Assembly (NCBI GenBank): GCA_029931535.1
Contig: JAQPZY010001659.1
Coordinates: forward strand, 4,656,001 to 4,720,000
Length of the DNA stretch: 64,000 nucleotides
Reading direction: 5' to 3'
Source of the DNA: Margaritifera margaritifera
Taxonomy: Eukaryota > Mollusca > Bivalvia > Unionida > Margaritiferidae
Shown here: positions 1 to 11,949 of the stretch, one piece after another
Layout of the letters: each line of letters opens with the position of its first letter
How positions within the stretch are numbered: the first letter of the stretch is position 1
The notes under the pieces: generated by a model
The model's input: only the letters and a program-made list of their open reading frames with translations
Databases searched by the model: none
Told to the model about the DNA's origin: nothing
Position numbers and translations under genes: made by a program

Positions 1-645
1 TATTAAGTTCTTCAAAGAAAACAGGTATTTTATTTTTTGTATTCACTTTTTGAATTTCCAGTCATTATTGTATTGGTTTGGATGACTAGATAGCTAATTC
101 TCAATTGTAATATGTCACATACTTGGGTCATATGCACTGATCCCTTGGGACCACAAAACCCACATTCTGAGTTTCCCCCAGAATCCACCACTGTCTAGAA
201 GGTTGACAGGTATGTTTCAGTATTGGACAAATGATGCTGATGTGCCATCAAATATGGATGAAGATACAAAACTAGAGAAATCTTGAAAAAGTTCTTTTCA
301 TAATGTATGCAATCGACAGCATTGAAAGAAATTTCAACAGAAAGCATCATACTGACCCAGATTTCTAGTTAGAGTAAAGCAAGAGCAGTAACCTAAGATA
401 AAGGAAGATTTAGAATCACAGGTTTGGGGTTATGCAGAGTTCTTCCCTATGCCAAAAAAGAGTTTTAAAGAGATCAAAAAAATTATTTTAAGAATACAAT
501 TGAATAGAACAAATAAATACAAATAACAGAATAATACGCATTAGGGATTATAATGAAAGATTTTTAATTTAAATTGAGGAATAATATAAAATAAGTATGT
601 AACAGGTAACACTATGCTGATAATAATTTGATAATATATTTATAA
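1..645. other. AT-rich intron/intergenic DNA, no gene seen
   Basis: I see no exon, RNA gene or clear transposon terminus here. The sequence is AT-rich with many stops in all frames. It probably belongs to an intron of the polycystin-like gene, because the first recognisable exon at 8348 starts in mid-codon and so needs an upstream exon outside the window. Confidence 0.5.
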
Positions 646-910
646 CACTAGTTTGTAAAGTGCCAGTGGTTTGCATGCTCTAGTTTGTAAAGTACCAGTG
701 GTTAGCATGCTGGACTCCTATGCAGGAGTACCAAGTTCAATTCCTAGACTAGCCCAGGTTGGCTACTGTGTTGTGTCCTTAGGCAAGACACTTCGCTCTC
801 ATTGCCCAACAAAAACTAACTAAAGCCACTAGGCAAAATACCTTAAAACTGGCTTATCCCAATCAATCCAGAAATAATGTTGTGCATCCCAGATGCACGC
901 CAATTTTTTA
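646..910 (+). repeat. tRNA-derived SINE with V-domain-like core
   Basis: The head has a polymerase III A-box-like stretch (AGTACCAGTGGTTAGCATGC) and a B-box-like stretch (CAAGTTCAATTCCTAG) about 30 bases further on. Next comes TGTGTCCTTAGGCAAGACAC, which resembles the conserved central V-domain core I know from V-SINEs. The first ~30 bases of the tRNA-like head are present twice in tandem (from about 648 and 681). The two boxes are divergent, so this is an old retrocopy and not a functional tRNA. The 3' boundary is uncertain. Confidence 0.6.
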
Positions 911-2139
911 CCAATGAAAAAAGTTATGTGGAAATTTACTAATAATTCAATGTAAGCCTCTAGGCTTGTAGCCTCTCTGATGTACACCAGTAAATGTATC
1001 TAATGTATCAAAATTTCTTTAAATATTTAATTATATGAAAGAAAAAATTTCTTGTAAAAACCATGACCAAGTTTAAAAAATTTTATTTGTAGAGAATTAT
1101 TGCTAAAAATTTGACCAGGTTAATATTTGTAATATTTTTAAGCAAGTTTGATAAGTTTGGCTTAATAGAGTTTGACTTGCTAGTACTGTGATATTAAAGT
1201 ACCTGAAACGTTTGTTGTTTATATGTTATCACATGTATTGTGCATTATTTTAAGACATTTTATATATTCAGTGCTATTACTCACCTTTAATTTCCTTCTC
1301 AAGTTCCAGGGGTAATTCGGGGTAATTCTCCTGAATGGCCCCTTCAGCCCCCACCTTAAACTTGGGTGTTTCCTAGGCAGGGATTTCAGCAGGGACCTGG
1401 GCCCATCTCTTCGTTAAGTCTCTTGAGGCTCATACACTAGTTACTATAGCCTCCTATGCTGATCTTTGTTTGGCTGCCACCATCAGTCTTTTGAAGGAGG
1501 AATTATCTCCGGTCACTGTGCAGAATTTGTTGGAGGCTGTTGTCAAGACATCGAGATGCACGATCTTGATGCCCATGGCGCTCACTGCCGAGCTTCTCCA
1601 CATCTGTAGGAATGCTGAAGACATAAAAGTTTTTTTCTGGAGCACAGCAAAAGTCTTTTGTCAGCCATCCTGCTTGATGCGAAGACTTTATTCAGAAGGC
1701 AAATCCCTACAGTTGCCTTGCAAGACTTGAGGGATCAGCATTACCTGTTGCTGGCTGCAGTACCAGGCTCAGCTAAACCAGCAAAGAAATAACCCCATCC
1801 TGAAAAGGTCCATGGCTCTTCCACCTATACTTTTTTAAGCAGGGAACTCCTTGCCACCCATCTTTCTCACAACTAGGTATCCAGAGGAGCTAGGAGACGA
1901 AGTCTACATGCACCTTCCCCTTCCCTAAGGAGGGGGTAGTCATTCCAGGGAGTCACATCTCTGCCAAGTCCTCAAAGTCCCAGTTGGTGCCAGACTGACT
2001 CTTTTTCAGAGGCTTGGTTTTGTCCTCACAGATGATGCGTGGGTCCTATCCACAATAAGGGAGGCTTTAGGGATCCTCCACCTCTTTCAAGGACCCCAAG
2101 TTGGTTCCACCAGTCCCATCTGGTATCTAAATAAGAAGA

Positions 2140-2502
2140 GGTGTGCACAACCTCCTAAAATCCATGATTTTATTCCCAGATCGTCTTAGTTTAAAAAAAG
2201 GGGAACATGTGTGACCTGTTCTTGATCCTTCCCCATTGAACAGTTTTCTTCTGGAAGAGCATTTCAAGGTGGAGACATCTGTCTCGGTCAGAAATGCCAT
2301 CAGGTCTAATGACAGGCTGGTCTTCATAGATCTCCATGGTGCTTATCTTCACATCACCATCATCCCAGTCCACAGGAAATTCCTGTGGTTTTGTCTAGGA
2401 CAGGAGATCTTGCAATTTGAGGCTCTTGTGTTTGGCCTAGCTTCTGCTCCCAGAGCCTTCACCATGGTGATGAATGTAATAACAGCTCATTTAAGGTCCT
2501 AA
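2140..2502 (+). pseudogene. DIRS reverse transcriptase fragment (copy A)
   Basis: The readable part is an 88-codon open stretch from 2236 with LVFIDLHGAYLHI (catalytic-region block with the first Asp), HRKFLWF, and ALVFGLASAPRAFT, all typical of DIRS-group reverse transcriptases. A stop follows directly, and the region that should carry the (Y/F)xDD box (about 2505-2560) is out of frame and eroded. This is a dead gene fragment inside copy A. Confidence 0.7.
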
Positions 2503-3494
2503 GAGGTCCACATCATCCAGTATTGTGATCACTAGTTGATGTTCAGTGTCCTCAGATGTGCCTTTCTGAGGGATATATCTCTCTGTTGGGAGACAGTGAC
2601 TCATCTAGGCCTCATCAACTGCGAGAAGTCAGATCTGATCCCTTCTCAGAATTTTGTTTATGTGGGGATGAATTTTCTCATCTGTCAGGGAGAGTCTGTG
2701 CTCCTTCTAGTCTAGCAGGATTTCACAAATACTGTTGCTCATAGCAATACTAGGCAAGAAGACTTCATTGTTGGATTGCCTCTCCCTCTCTCTGCTGGAG
2801 ACTCTGAAGGTGGCAGTGAACTTAGTTCCCCTAGGAAAGCTTAATATGCAGCCTCTCAAGTTCTTGCTTATAGCAAACTTGAGATGTCACAAGGACTCAG
2901 TCTGCTCAGATCCCCTTAGGATCCAAATTTCATCATCATCTGAGTTGGTGGAGAAATCAGGACAGGTTCCTTCCTGTACACTGACATCTCAGATTCAGGT
3001 TGGAGCCCAAGGGCTTATAGTCTTGGGAAGAATCTTCCCTTGAAATCAACAATCTAGAAATGCGGGCTGTTTTTCTAGCAGCACTTCATTGCTGCATCAC
3101 AGTTGCTATTGACAACACATCGTATCATACATTAGACATCAAAGGGGTACTCATGCCCCTTCTGTCTTCTTGGAAGTCTGGAACCTCTGTTGGACAGCTT
3201 CAGAGGAGTTCAGGCTCAGAGTCTTCAACATTCCAGGCAAGAGAAATATTTTGGCAGACAGCCTGTCCAGATGTGAACAAGTACCAGTAGTCATTATAGA
3301 ATGGTCTCTGCATGAGTTGGTAGCAGAGACACTTTTTCATCTGTGGGGAAGACTATTGATAGCATTGATCACAATTTGGTTGAAGAAATAGCTCCTCCTT
3401 TATGTCTCTCCAGTTTCAGACCAGATAGCATGGGTGGTGGATGCCTTCAGTCTGAGATGGGATTGACTGTATGAATAGCCTTTCCACCATTCAC

Positions 3495-4676
3495 AGGGTT
3501 CCCATGCTACCGGGAAATTGGGAGAAAGAATAGTTTTGTTCCCGACTGGAAAAAGCCCTATAATTTAGCAAATACTGATCAAAGTTGTGGAAAAACTGGA
3601 AATTTACAGCCACCACTTAGTTGCAGAAAAAATTCATAATTGAGTCGTAATTGAACTGATCTTGAGTTAAATTTATTGAGTTCTTACCAGAATTTTTGGA
3701 GGTTGCGAAACTCTTCAGTCAGTTGAGGTGCAGTTGATGTATGGATCATTTGGGTGCTTGCCCATACATAGGGTATTTGTATGGTCAATCCAATCACTCG
3801 GGTCATCAAACTGGTCAGGTAGACTGGTTACCATGTAGTCAGCTCCATATTGGTATCTTTACTTGCATAAAAGATATGAAAACCAATCTAGCACCATCAT
3901 GTGAGAGTTGTCTGCGACGTGTGATCTCGATAAGTTTAAAAGAAAAATAAAGCTTATCTTCCCCAGTTCCCTTTATGATATTATTTTGGTAGTTCGCACT
4001 GGAAAATACATCATCATGATCATTAAACATTATTGTCAATAGCAACCATTGACACCACTCACAACCACAATTCACCTTTGTGGTGAATTTTACTCTAAGA
4101 CTTTGCTAAAAAAGAAGAAATATACCATCTGCTGGTGCAATTTTCAATGCAGAATCCTACAATCTGGGCGTACTTGACATTAAATATACAGTCCATAGTC
4201 AGATTATATGAAAGTAGATGTTCAGGCATCAACCAGTCATAAGTAGATTTTAAAAAAAATTGTTCTTTTTATACAAAGGTGTATCATTTTTAAGGGCATT
4301 TTGTGAAAATTTAAAACAACCTTTTTCTAAAACACTTTCTTCATACCAACATGCAGTTAAGGAAAGTAAGGTTAACATTTTTATTCTGTAAATGTCGATG
4401 AGTTACATGCAAATTTATATGAATTTAAATAGCTATACTTATTTCTAGTGATACATCCTGTGGTTTAGTACATAGTCATATATCTAATTCAGATGCTATG
4501 GGAGAGTCTAAAAAAAGAAACAGCTTTTTATTTTAAAAATGCAAGTTTTCGAAGCCAGTTTGTTGTTGATTATGTTTAGTAATTGTCAGATGTGAACTTT
4601 GAAAAAAATAAATTTCATCCAGGAGAAAACTTGGAAAAGACCTCCACAATTTTGTTTCAAAAAGTGTGGGAACCCC
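3495..4676. mobile_element. hAT-like non-autonomous element nested in DIRS copy A
   Basis: The left end reads CAGGGTTCCCATGCT (about 3497) and the reverse complement of the right end reads CGGGGTTCCCACACT (about 4675), giving imperfect inverted termini of hAT style (CA-G-rich start). DIRS copy B has uninterrupted sequence at the matching point (about 24823), joining what corresponds to 3490 and 4677 in copy A. The proposed duplicated target (left ccattca, right gctttcag) is eroded. The interior is AT-rich and I recognise no transposase. Confidence 0.5.
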
Positions 4677-5276
4677 GCTTTCAGAATAATCTCTCAAGTT
4701 CTCCACCGAGTCAGGATCTCCAAGTCATGGCTCATTCTGATAGCTCCCTTTGGTCCTAATGGTTGTGGTTCAGCAATCTCCTTGGCCTGTTAGTTGATGC
4801 ACCCATCTTGATTGATGCACCCAGGGAATTACCACAGAGGAGGGATCAGCTGTCGCAGCAAAGTAGGTCCCTCTTGCACAAAAGTCCAAACATTCTCCAC
4901 TTTCATGCCTGGCTGATATCAAATCTATCTGCCAGGATCAATTTTTTAGCAGGGTTGCCAAATGTTATTGCCTAGGCTAGAAGGCAATCGACGTTCAAGG
5001 TTTATGATGCCAAGTGGAGAATTTTTTGTAATTGAAGCAGTATGAATGCATTGATCCTGTCTGCCCTCCAGTAACTGCAATTGCAGATTTTCTTCTTTTT
5101 CTCTTCAAGGAAAAAGACTGAACAGTATCCACCATTCAGGGCTATAGGGGAGCCCTCTCCAATACTCTCAAATAATCAATGGGCTCCATTGTAAGGCCAG
5201 ATCCCCATCATTCAGAATTTATTAGGTACTGGTACCCGGTACTTTTAGCTCCAGAGACCAGTCTTTTGCTCTTTAA

Positions 5277-5886
5277 CTCATTAACCCCAGGAGATTTTTT
5301 TCCATTTTAGCGTGAAATGGGGGTAGGCAATGCATTGTTGGTGTTACTTCTGAATGCAGCAAAACACATCTGCTTAAGAAAGTTTTTCGTTTAGCCGGAT
5401 GCTTAGGTGTATCAGAAACATTGTTCTTGATTGGCTAGTATGCTCGCATATGTGCAGAAGGGTAAAAGTTGTTTTTTTGTTGTTTTTTTTTCATATTGGA
5501 CCCCCGATTTTTGTGTCCTGGCCCCTTTTTTCTCCAAATCTCAAACTTATGCTACTTTTTGCAAAGGTTCATCTGTCTGTGTGCAGTTCAGACACGTCTG
5601 CTTTAGAGCTAAGGCCAAAAAGTCTAAAATCCGGACACAAACTCCAGTTCCAAAACTGGCAATTTTCGACCTAAAAAAGATCGGGTCTAAAAAAATGCAT
5701 TTATTTCGCTGTACTTTTTAATACGAGTAGAAAGTCAACATTATTTGGTATCATTGTAGAGCTATATCTGTCTACTTTCCTGCAATACCATCCACTTTAG
5801 TGTATCTTAAATGATGTTGATGTTACACAGCTCGGGAGTAGGGTACAACCTCACGATGCGTAAACGTGGCGCTAGGGGTTAATGAG
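5277..5886. mobile_element. piggyBac-like element nested in DIRS copy A
   Basis: The ends read TTAACTCATTAACCCCAG on the left (5273 on) and, reverse-complemented, TTAACTCATTAACCCCTAGC on the right (to 5890). A TTAA target duplication and a TTAACCC(T/C)AG terminus are the piggyBac signature. The flanks match DIRS copy B around 25350-25365, where the insertion is absent. The ~610-bp interior has no recognised transposase, so it is non-autonomous. Whether the true boundary is the outer TTAA (5273, 5887) or the inner one (5281, 5879) is unclear, because both are present on each side. Confidence 0.6.
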
Positions 5887-7000
5887 TTAATACCTAGATG
5901 AAACCTCTTTGGTCATTATCTAAGCCTCCTTATGAACCCTTAAATGAAGCTTCCTTTGAGAACCTTACCCTTAATAACATTCTTCTTTCTTTCCCTACTG
6001 TCAGTGAGGTGAAGGGGTGAAATTAATGCTTACTGGTGGAAAAGGGTTGTTAACAGTTCTATGGTAATTATGATTCGGTCTCTTTTCTCTGCCAACCTGG
6101 GTTTCTGGCCAGGAATCAGCTTATTTTGGTAGTGCCTGATCCTGTTGAAATCCCCAGTCTCGGTTGTATCAGTGCTGGGGATGATCAAGATAGACTCCTT
6201 AGCCCAGTTAGAGCTTTATGTTTCTATATTTGTCTAAATCAAAAGAGAAAAGTAAGGGTTGGAACTGTCTTTTTCATGCTCTCAAAGGTATCTCATATAT
6301 TTTGGCAGCAACCATCTTGAGGTGGATTGTTTTATCAAAAGAGTCTGTCAAGCTCTCACTGAGAGAGATCTCGCTTTCATGAGAATCAAGACCCAAAAAG
6401 GTTAGGGCTATTGCTGCATCATGGGCCTTTCTCAATCATTCTTCCATTGGATGATATCAAGAGAGCAGCATTTTGGTGATCTCACTCAATATTCGTGTTG
6501 TTTTACCTTTGGTCAGTGTCGTACCATAGTGAAAGCATTTACATAAGGTGCCCAATTGTGTTGGGACATCCTCCAATCTACAGCAGAGCACTCTACTGAC
6601 AGCAGTGGTAAGTTTACTTTGACATCTTATATTTGGGTCATCTGAACCTCTCACTGGGCTGGCTAAGTCAGCAACATAATAACAGTAAGTAATGCATTTT
6701 TTTTTACATGGGAGTGGGGGAAGTCATTTTAATGATGTAAAACTTGCCTGATGTTATTACCAAATTTTCCTCCAGCATCCCTGCTCTGATGTTCTTTTAA
6801 TATTGATCCAAGACAAAGAAGGATGAATTTTATTCCAAATGAATGGAAATAGGTAAGGAATTAGAACGGGATCATGTTGAATTTTGTTCTAGACCTCCAG
6901 TTGATAATGGGCAGTAAGGAATATTCACCTAGAACTGTGGACTAGCACCAGGAAAATATAAAATAACATAATAACAGCTACAAGCAGGTAAGTATTACAA

Positions 7001-8270
7001 ATACCTGCCAACTTACCAGACAGTGTTGGGTGGTTTTTGAGACTCAAAGGTCCCAAGGGGGTGGTGGTGGGGTCAGTGGACCCAACCCAAAAAAGCAAAA
7101 TTGTACAATTGAGAACTTAACTGCTCAAATAAGTCTATAGAAAATGACTGAAAATTCAAATTTGAATAAAAGAAAATAAAATATCTATGAAGCACTGAAT
7201 ACACTTTCAAACAGAAATTAGTCGGTAGACTTAGGGACCGAGCATTTAATTTTCTTGGGCAGGGGAGGAGAGGTTGGGGTTTTCTTTTGAACTTGGATAT
7301 TTTATTTTCTTTTGTTTCAAGATAATTTATATTTTTCAGTAATTATCATGGATCTAATTACTTCTTGTTGTTTCTACAAATCAGAGCAAGAATGTTTTTT
7401 CAAGCTAAATGGGGGCTTGACATTTTTTTTCTACCCTACCCCCCACCAGAAAATTAAATGGTTGGTCCTTTAGCATTGTCAAATATCATCACCACACCAG
7501 CACACATATGTACACACACTCAGATAATCACAACCACATAGACATTAAATAACAAAAATACACCATGTTTCTGTCTTTAAAATCCATTGGACAGTGAAAT
7601 ACAGTCTTTACTGCTCTCAGTAGTTCATTGGGGGTGTGTGTGAAGGTGATGCAAGTGTCAGTATAGATTGGATGGTAATAATGTTCAAAAAGCCCAAAGA
7701 TCTTGTTACATTTTTCTCAGCATAGAAAATGATCTGTTGCATCTAGATTGCAGTGTTAAGCATCAAATGACCACACTAATTTTGTTTCTTCAACATGCAT
7801 CTCTTTGATTTACCTAACTTTAAATGAATTGTATTGTTCCAAGTTAGTGTGCTTTACCCATGCAAATTAGCCTAATAGGCCCTCCTACAGCAGCACTCCA
7901 AGGACTTAAAACAACATCACCGTGGCTATTATCAGCCAGTTAAATAATCTATGAAATGGTGGTTGTTTATATTTGACTGCCATACCTTTTAATTGCATCT
8001 ATGACAGTTATATAAACTGCCTCCAGGATAGTTTTACAGGAGCACTAGGCAGGACTATTCACTATTTATAAATGCTACAATTTACACACATATATCACAG
8101 TGGTCAAGAAAGGTTTGACTCTAACTGTGTTTTAAAAAAAAAACAATTATTACTAAGATTACTGAAAATCATGTTTTTTTTTTTAAAAAAAAAACTGTGT
8201 TGAGGGGTTTGGGAGTAAAAAATCCTTTTTTTTAGTGATGACCCATCATGTTATGGCAAGTATGATTACA
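7001..8270 (-). mobile_element. hAT-like element family H, copy 1
   Basis: It starts with ATACCTGCCAACTTACCAGA and AGTGTTGGG and ends with GTTATGGCAAGTATG, a diverged version of the perfect inverted ends of copy 2 (17142-18797). Shared blocks include the segment with ATCATCACCACAC (7480, also in copy 3) and the ACATGCATCTCTTTGATTTACC block (7792, in copies 2 and 3). About 700 bases of the centre, including the BED-finger remnant, are missing. It abuts the right end of DIRS copy A and ends about 75 bases before the first exon. Confidence 0.65.
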
Positions 8271-8280
8271 TAAATAAAAT

Positions 8281-8302
8281 TAGTTTACACCCCCCCCCCC
8301 CC
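8281..8302. repeat. C homopolymer just upstream of the first exon
   Basis: A run of about 14 C lies 45 bases upstream of the splice acceptor at 8346-8347. It may be length-variable, or wrong in the assembly. Confidence 0.8.
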
Positions 8303-8347
8303 ATTACATATTAAAGTGTTTCTCAATCTATTCTTTTTTCTTTGCAG

Positions 8348-10984
8348 GTATAACATTGTTGGCAATTTTACTGTCAATTTATTAGCTTCCAATAACATAA
8401 GCAATAGTCTTGCATCCATGAACATGATTGTGCAGCACAATCTTGTGGCAACTTCTGTGACTTTGAACAGCACTGAACTTGACCCTGTGTATTCAGGTGA
8501 CCTTAGGCTGACAATTATGCCCAGTTCAACTAGCTTGATATTCAGCAATGTCCACCTAAGTTGGAATTTTGGCGATGGTTTGTCTTCGTTTTCCTATCTT
8601 GACCAGATGAATTTTACCAATGTCTTCATTACAAGGCATGAATATGGACTAGGGGAGTTCACTCTTACTGCCAACCTTTCTAATCTTGTCAGCTGGGTGA
8701 ACTTGACTAAGATTTTCTTTGTAGAGGAGCTGATAACAGGGCTAAAGATATCTGCTACACCAACAGTTTTAAAGCCAAATGATGTTATCACATTTATCAT
8801 TACAACTGCAACTGGTTCAAATGTTACTCTTGATTTAAACTATGGAAATGGGAGTAAAGAAATGGTTCTACTGAACAATATCCGTCGTGGGTTTTACATG
8901 CACATCATGACCAGAGTTTATGATATGCCAGCAGAATATAATGTTACTGTTAATGCTAAAAATGTCAAAAGTGAGTTAATATATGCCCTGCCTGACACAG
9001 TTTTTGTACAGAATCCAGTTGAGGATTTAGTCGCTAGAGTGGATCCATACATAGCTGTGCCACCCAGTATAATTTCTCTGAGCATAACCTATCCAAAGAA
9101 TGTTACATCAGCCCCAACTTCAGTGACATGTGATGTCGTTCTTAATAGGCAATGGAAAACAGCACAGTTCGCTCCTAATATCACTAGTACAAAGCCATTA
9201 TTAATCCATGTTAATGCATCAGGATTTTTGGATGAAGATGAAATATCAGTCAACTGTAGTAACAAGTTATCCTATCAAGTCTTGCAAGCCTGGACAGTTC
9301 TTCAGGTTGTCCTGTCAGGAGTATCTATAGAAAGTGATAAATTGTACATTCCGGTTGATGGTACTGTAAATTTTAAGTTTCATGTTGGGGGAGGGTCTCA
9401 TGTCAGCTATGAATATATATTTGGAAATGATTTACCAATAAGAGGCATGCTTCCTCCCCAGGTTAATTCCGATTACATCATAAATGACTTCTATACCTAT
9501 GGACTCCCAGGCTTTTACAGTGTTAAATTTACTGTAAAAAATTTGGTATCTGTAATTACAAAGAGCTTAACAATTGGGGTTTTAGAAGAAATCAGAGGGC
9601 TGAACTTAGACAGTTTTTACTATCAAAGTGACATTAATAAAATACCAAACTTTGGCCATGGGGACAGCGGTAATATTTTTCCACTTGAGCGAAATCTTGT
9701 GCTCAACTGTTCTGTCCTCAGTGGGAATGATGTCACATACATGATAGATTTTGGAAATGGACAGAATTTTTCAACAAGAAATTTGACAATTTTTTATAAA
9801 TATAGGAATCCTGGAACATATATAATTACTGTAAATGCCTCGAGTCCTCTGTATTGGCAGCAGAAAAATGTTACAGTTGAAGTGCATCAGACTGTTCAGC
9901 TGTATTCGCTGAAAAATGATGGTCCAGCTGAAGCATATCTCATGATAAATCTTACCCTCACCTTGTCACGAGCTGGTACCAACTCTTGTCTCCTCTGGAA
10001 CTTTGGAGACAATTCCACTCCTGTGCTCTATGGAGGGTACTCTTGCATGCAGGATGCTGGAAACACAGGTTATGCATACAGAGAATGGAATGGATCTGTT
10101 GTGCTGACACATTCCCATATGTACCGAAAGAATGGCACTTTCACTGTAACTGTGAATGGCTTTAATAAAGTCTCAGCAGCCTCTATTACAAATATTGTTC
10201 TCATAACTGGAATCAGCTGTTTCTATCCCATACTCCATTTTATTGGAGGTGGTCAGGTCATAGACAATCCAGTGACAACACTACTCTCCAATTGGATAAG
10301 TATTGAGAGTACAGCTGTTATCAACTGTAAAGCCACCAAAAGTGCTGAATACAAGTGGAAAATATTTAGAGTAATCCAAGGCCAGACTTATCTGGACATT
10401 TCCTATCAAGAATTCAATGCAGATATTGCACAGACAGACAGATTGAAAATTTACTTCCGACCAAGGACACTTGATATCGGTCTATTCAAAATTGTCATAA
10501 ATGTTTCCATGGGTGGAATTCCTGGTTTGTATTCAGAAGATTATCAATACCTCAGAATTATTCCTTCACCGCTGGTTGCAAAAATAAAGGGTGGTAATGC
10601 CAGAGCTATCGGTTATGGTAAATCTTGTACTCTTAATGCTCGGGATGAGTCATATGACCCAGATGTAGATTTTGCAAATAAAACTGACTTTGTATATGAA
10701 TGGTGGTGTCGACAGGAGTGGGAGAAATTTCCTGAATCCAGGATAGATGAAATTACGATTCCAACTGTAGATGAAATGTACAACATAACAAGAGTAGGAG
10801 GCTGTTTTGGAACAGGGATTGGGAAACTTCCTGTATTTGATGGAATCTTAGAACTCTCCTCACTTCTACTGGAACCAAACTCGACAAACATTTTTCGTTT
10901 GATTCTCCACAAAGGAGACAGAAGTACAGTCTTTGAGCAGTCCATCCAGATTGTGCTTGGAGACCCTCCAGATTTCTTTTTGAG
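8348..10984 (+). CDS. Polycystin-like exon 1 of window: PKD repeats and start of REJ domain
   Basis: This large internal exon of 2637 nt has its acceptor after TTCTTTGCAG and donor GAG|GTAAGA. It begins with the third base of a codon. It opens with the last strand of a PKD repeat (YNIVGNFTVNLLASN). Further Ig-like PKD repeats follow, marked by WNFGDG at 8562, NYGNG near 8838, FGND near 9420, IDFGNG near 9747 and WNFGD near 9996. Most also have the partner motif (H/Y)xYxxxGxFxxxV, for example HEYGLGEFTLT. One stretch (about 9010-9310) fits the fold but lacks the FGDG signature. The REJ domain starts near 10213 and includes SPLVAKIKGGNARAIG at 10566-10613, the DPD motif, YEWWC and the CFGTG cysteine. 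N-glycosylation sequons are dense, as expected for an ectodomain. It is not the first exon of the gene: an ATG at 8316 lies in the intron. PKD repeats bind partners and respond to force in polycystin-1. Confidence 0.93.
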
Positions 10985-11463
10985 GTAAGATATTCTGTAA
11001 ATTGTAGAATTACATTTCACAAAAAAAAATATGATTACCAAAATATATACCTAATTTTCATTCCTACCAGTAGACTTTTCCACAGCGTAGACAGGAAATT
11101 CATACCTTGCCTTCTTTACTATTTGTCTGTAAATGAAAATTACATGTAACCTCAGGTAAGAACAAGTAAATGATATCTAAAAAATAAAATCTGCACAATT
11201 TAAAAAGTTAGTTTTTTTTTCTAGATCTGTACTTGCTAAAATCTTCCAAACAGAATATTTGCAATCCAATACAATAAAATGCTAAATGCTAAAATTAAAA
11301 TTATGAAATTTGTATGCCTCTTATTACATGTAATTTAACATTTTACAACCATTACAATAACCTGCTGTAAGGAGGGTCAATTAATGGAAACTGCTTTACG
11401 GACAGTATGGCTGGTGCAACATAGTGTCCAGTTATTATAATCCTTGTGTGCATGTCGTGTCTG

Positions 11464-11477
11464 CGTGTGTGTGTGTG

Positions 11478-11522
<45 letters not shown>
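11464..11522. repeat. (TG)n then (TA)n microsatellite, left tract
   Basis: A short TG run grades into about 40 bases of TA dinucleotides. It lies about 100 bases left of a palindromic MITE, and a second TA tract lies about 20 bases to the right of it. Confidence 0.95.
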
Positions 11523-11527
<5 letters not shown>

Positions 11528-11623
11528 AATTCATGTAATGAATAACAGTCCTTTCAAGTGCACTGGATCCAGCAAGGGATTGTGTGCGTCAGGGATTGAT
11601 TTAAGATATAATGCAATTTGAAC

Positions 11624-11879
11624 TGACAACAAACTGTGCAAAACTAGTTTTTAACTAGTCTAAATGCTTTCGACTCTTATTGAGTCTATTTCAAAGGCAA
11701 ACACAAAACAGAGACAAGACAAACAATAAACAAAAAGCATTGTAAACATTTGTAATTTCCATGCTTTTTGTGTTTATTTTTTGTCATGTCTCTGTTTTGT
11801 GTTTGCCTTTGAAAAAGACTCGGTGAGCGTCAAAAGCGCCTTGGCTGGTTGAAAACTAGTTTTGCACTGTTTGTTGTCA
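11624..11879. mobile_element. Palindromic MITE of about 256 bp
   Basis: TGACAACAAACTGTGCAAAA at the left pairs with TTTTGCACTGTTTGTTGTCA at the right. The inner arms also pair over a long stretch (AAGGCAAACACAAAACAGAG near 11693 with CTCTGTTTTGTGTTTGCCTT near 11790). The element can therefore fold almost end to end. No coding capacity. It is a foldback or MITE-like element of unknown superfamily, inside the intron after exon 1. Confidence 0.75.
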
Positions 11880-11894
11880 TTTTATTGTGTTTTT

Positions 11895-11896
<2 letters not shown>

Positions 11897-11945
<49 letters not shown>
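11897..11945. repeat. (TA)n microsatellite, right tract
   Basis: About 48 bases of pure TA begin about 20 bases after the palindromic MITE. Confidence 0.95.

Positions 11946-11949
<4 letters not shown>

Larger units (their letters stand above)
1283..6998 (+). mobile_element. DIRS-type retrotransposon copy A, degenerate and interrupted
   Basis: This is the broken remnant of a tyrosine-recombinase retrotransposon. In order it shows a gag-like region (about 1290-1790); a reverse transcriptase stretch at 2236-2500 with the DIRS/Ngaro-style motifs LVFIDLHGAYLHI, HRKFLW and FGLASAPRAFT; an RNase H stretch around 2970-3290 ending in GKRNILADSLSR; and a recombinase-like tail around 6350-6560. The layout RT, RNase H, tyrosine recombinase is the DIRS order. 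Frameshifts and stops break every domain. The right end near 6965-6998 (TAACAGCTACAAGCAGGTAAG then TATTAC) matches the right end of copy B. Two foreign elements sit inside it (3495-4676 and 5277-5886). It is the same family and orientation as the 20.6-26.5 kb copies. The left end is not resolved. Confidence 0.75.

Noticed and set aside
2236..2502. Retroviral or LTR-retrotransposon polymerase
   Set aside because: The motif style (DLHGAYLHI, FGLASAPRAFT), the inverted rather than direct terminal repeats and a tyrosine-recombinase tail indicate DIRS elements. No LTRs, integrase or envelope were seen.
8316..8347. ATG at 8316 as a start codon for the PKD-repeat protein
   Set aside because: It lies upstream of a clear pyrimidine tract and TTTGCAG acceptor, and the text it would add is low-complexity Phe/Leu. 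The exon opens in the middle of a PKD repeat, so upstream exons are needed.
10613..11041. 142-codon open stretch on the minus strand over the end of exon 1
   Set aside because: It overlaps the well-supported REJ coding sequence on the opposite strand and has no motif; it is a shadow.
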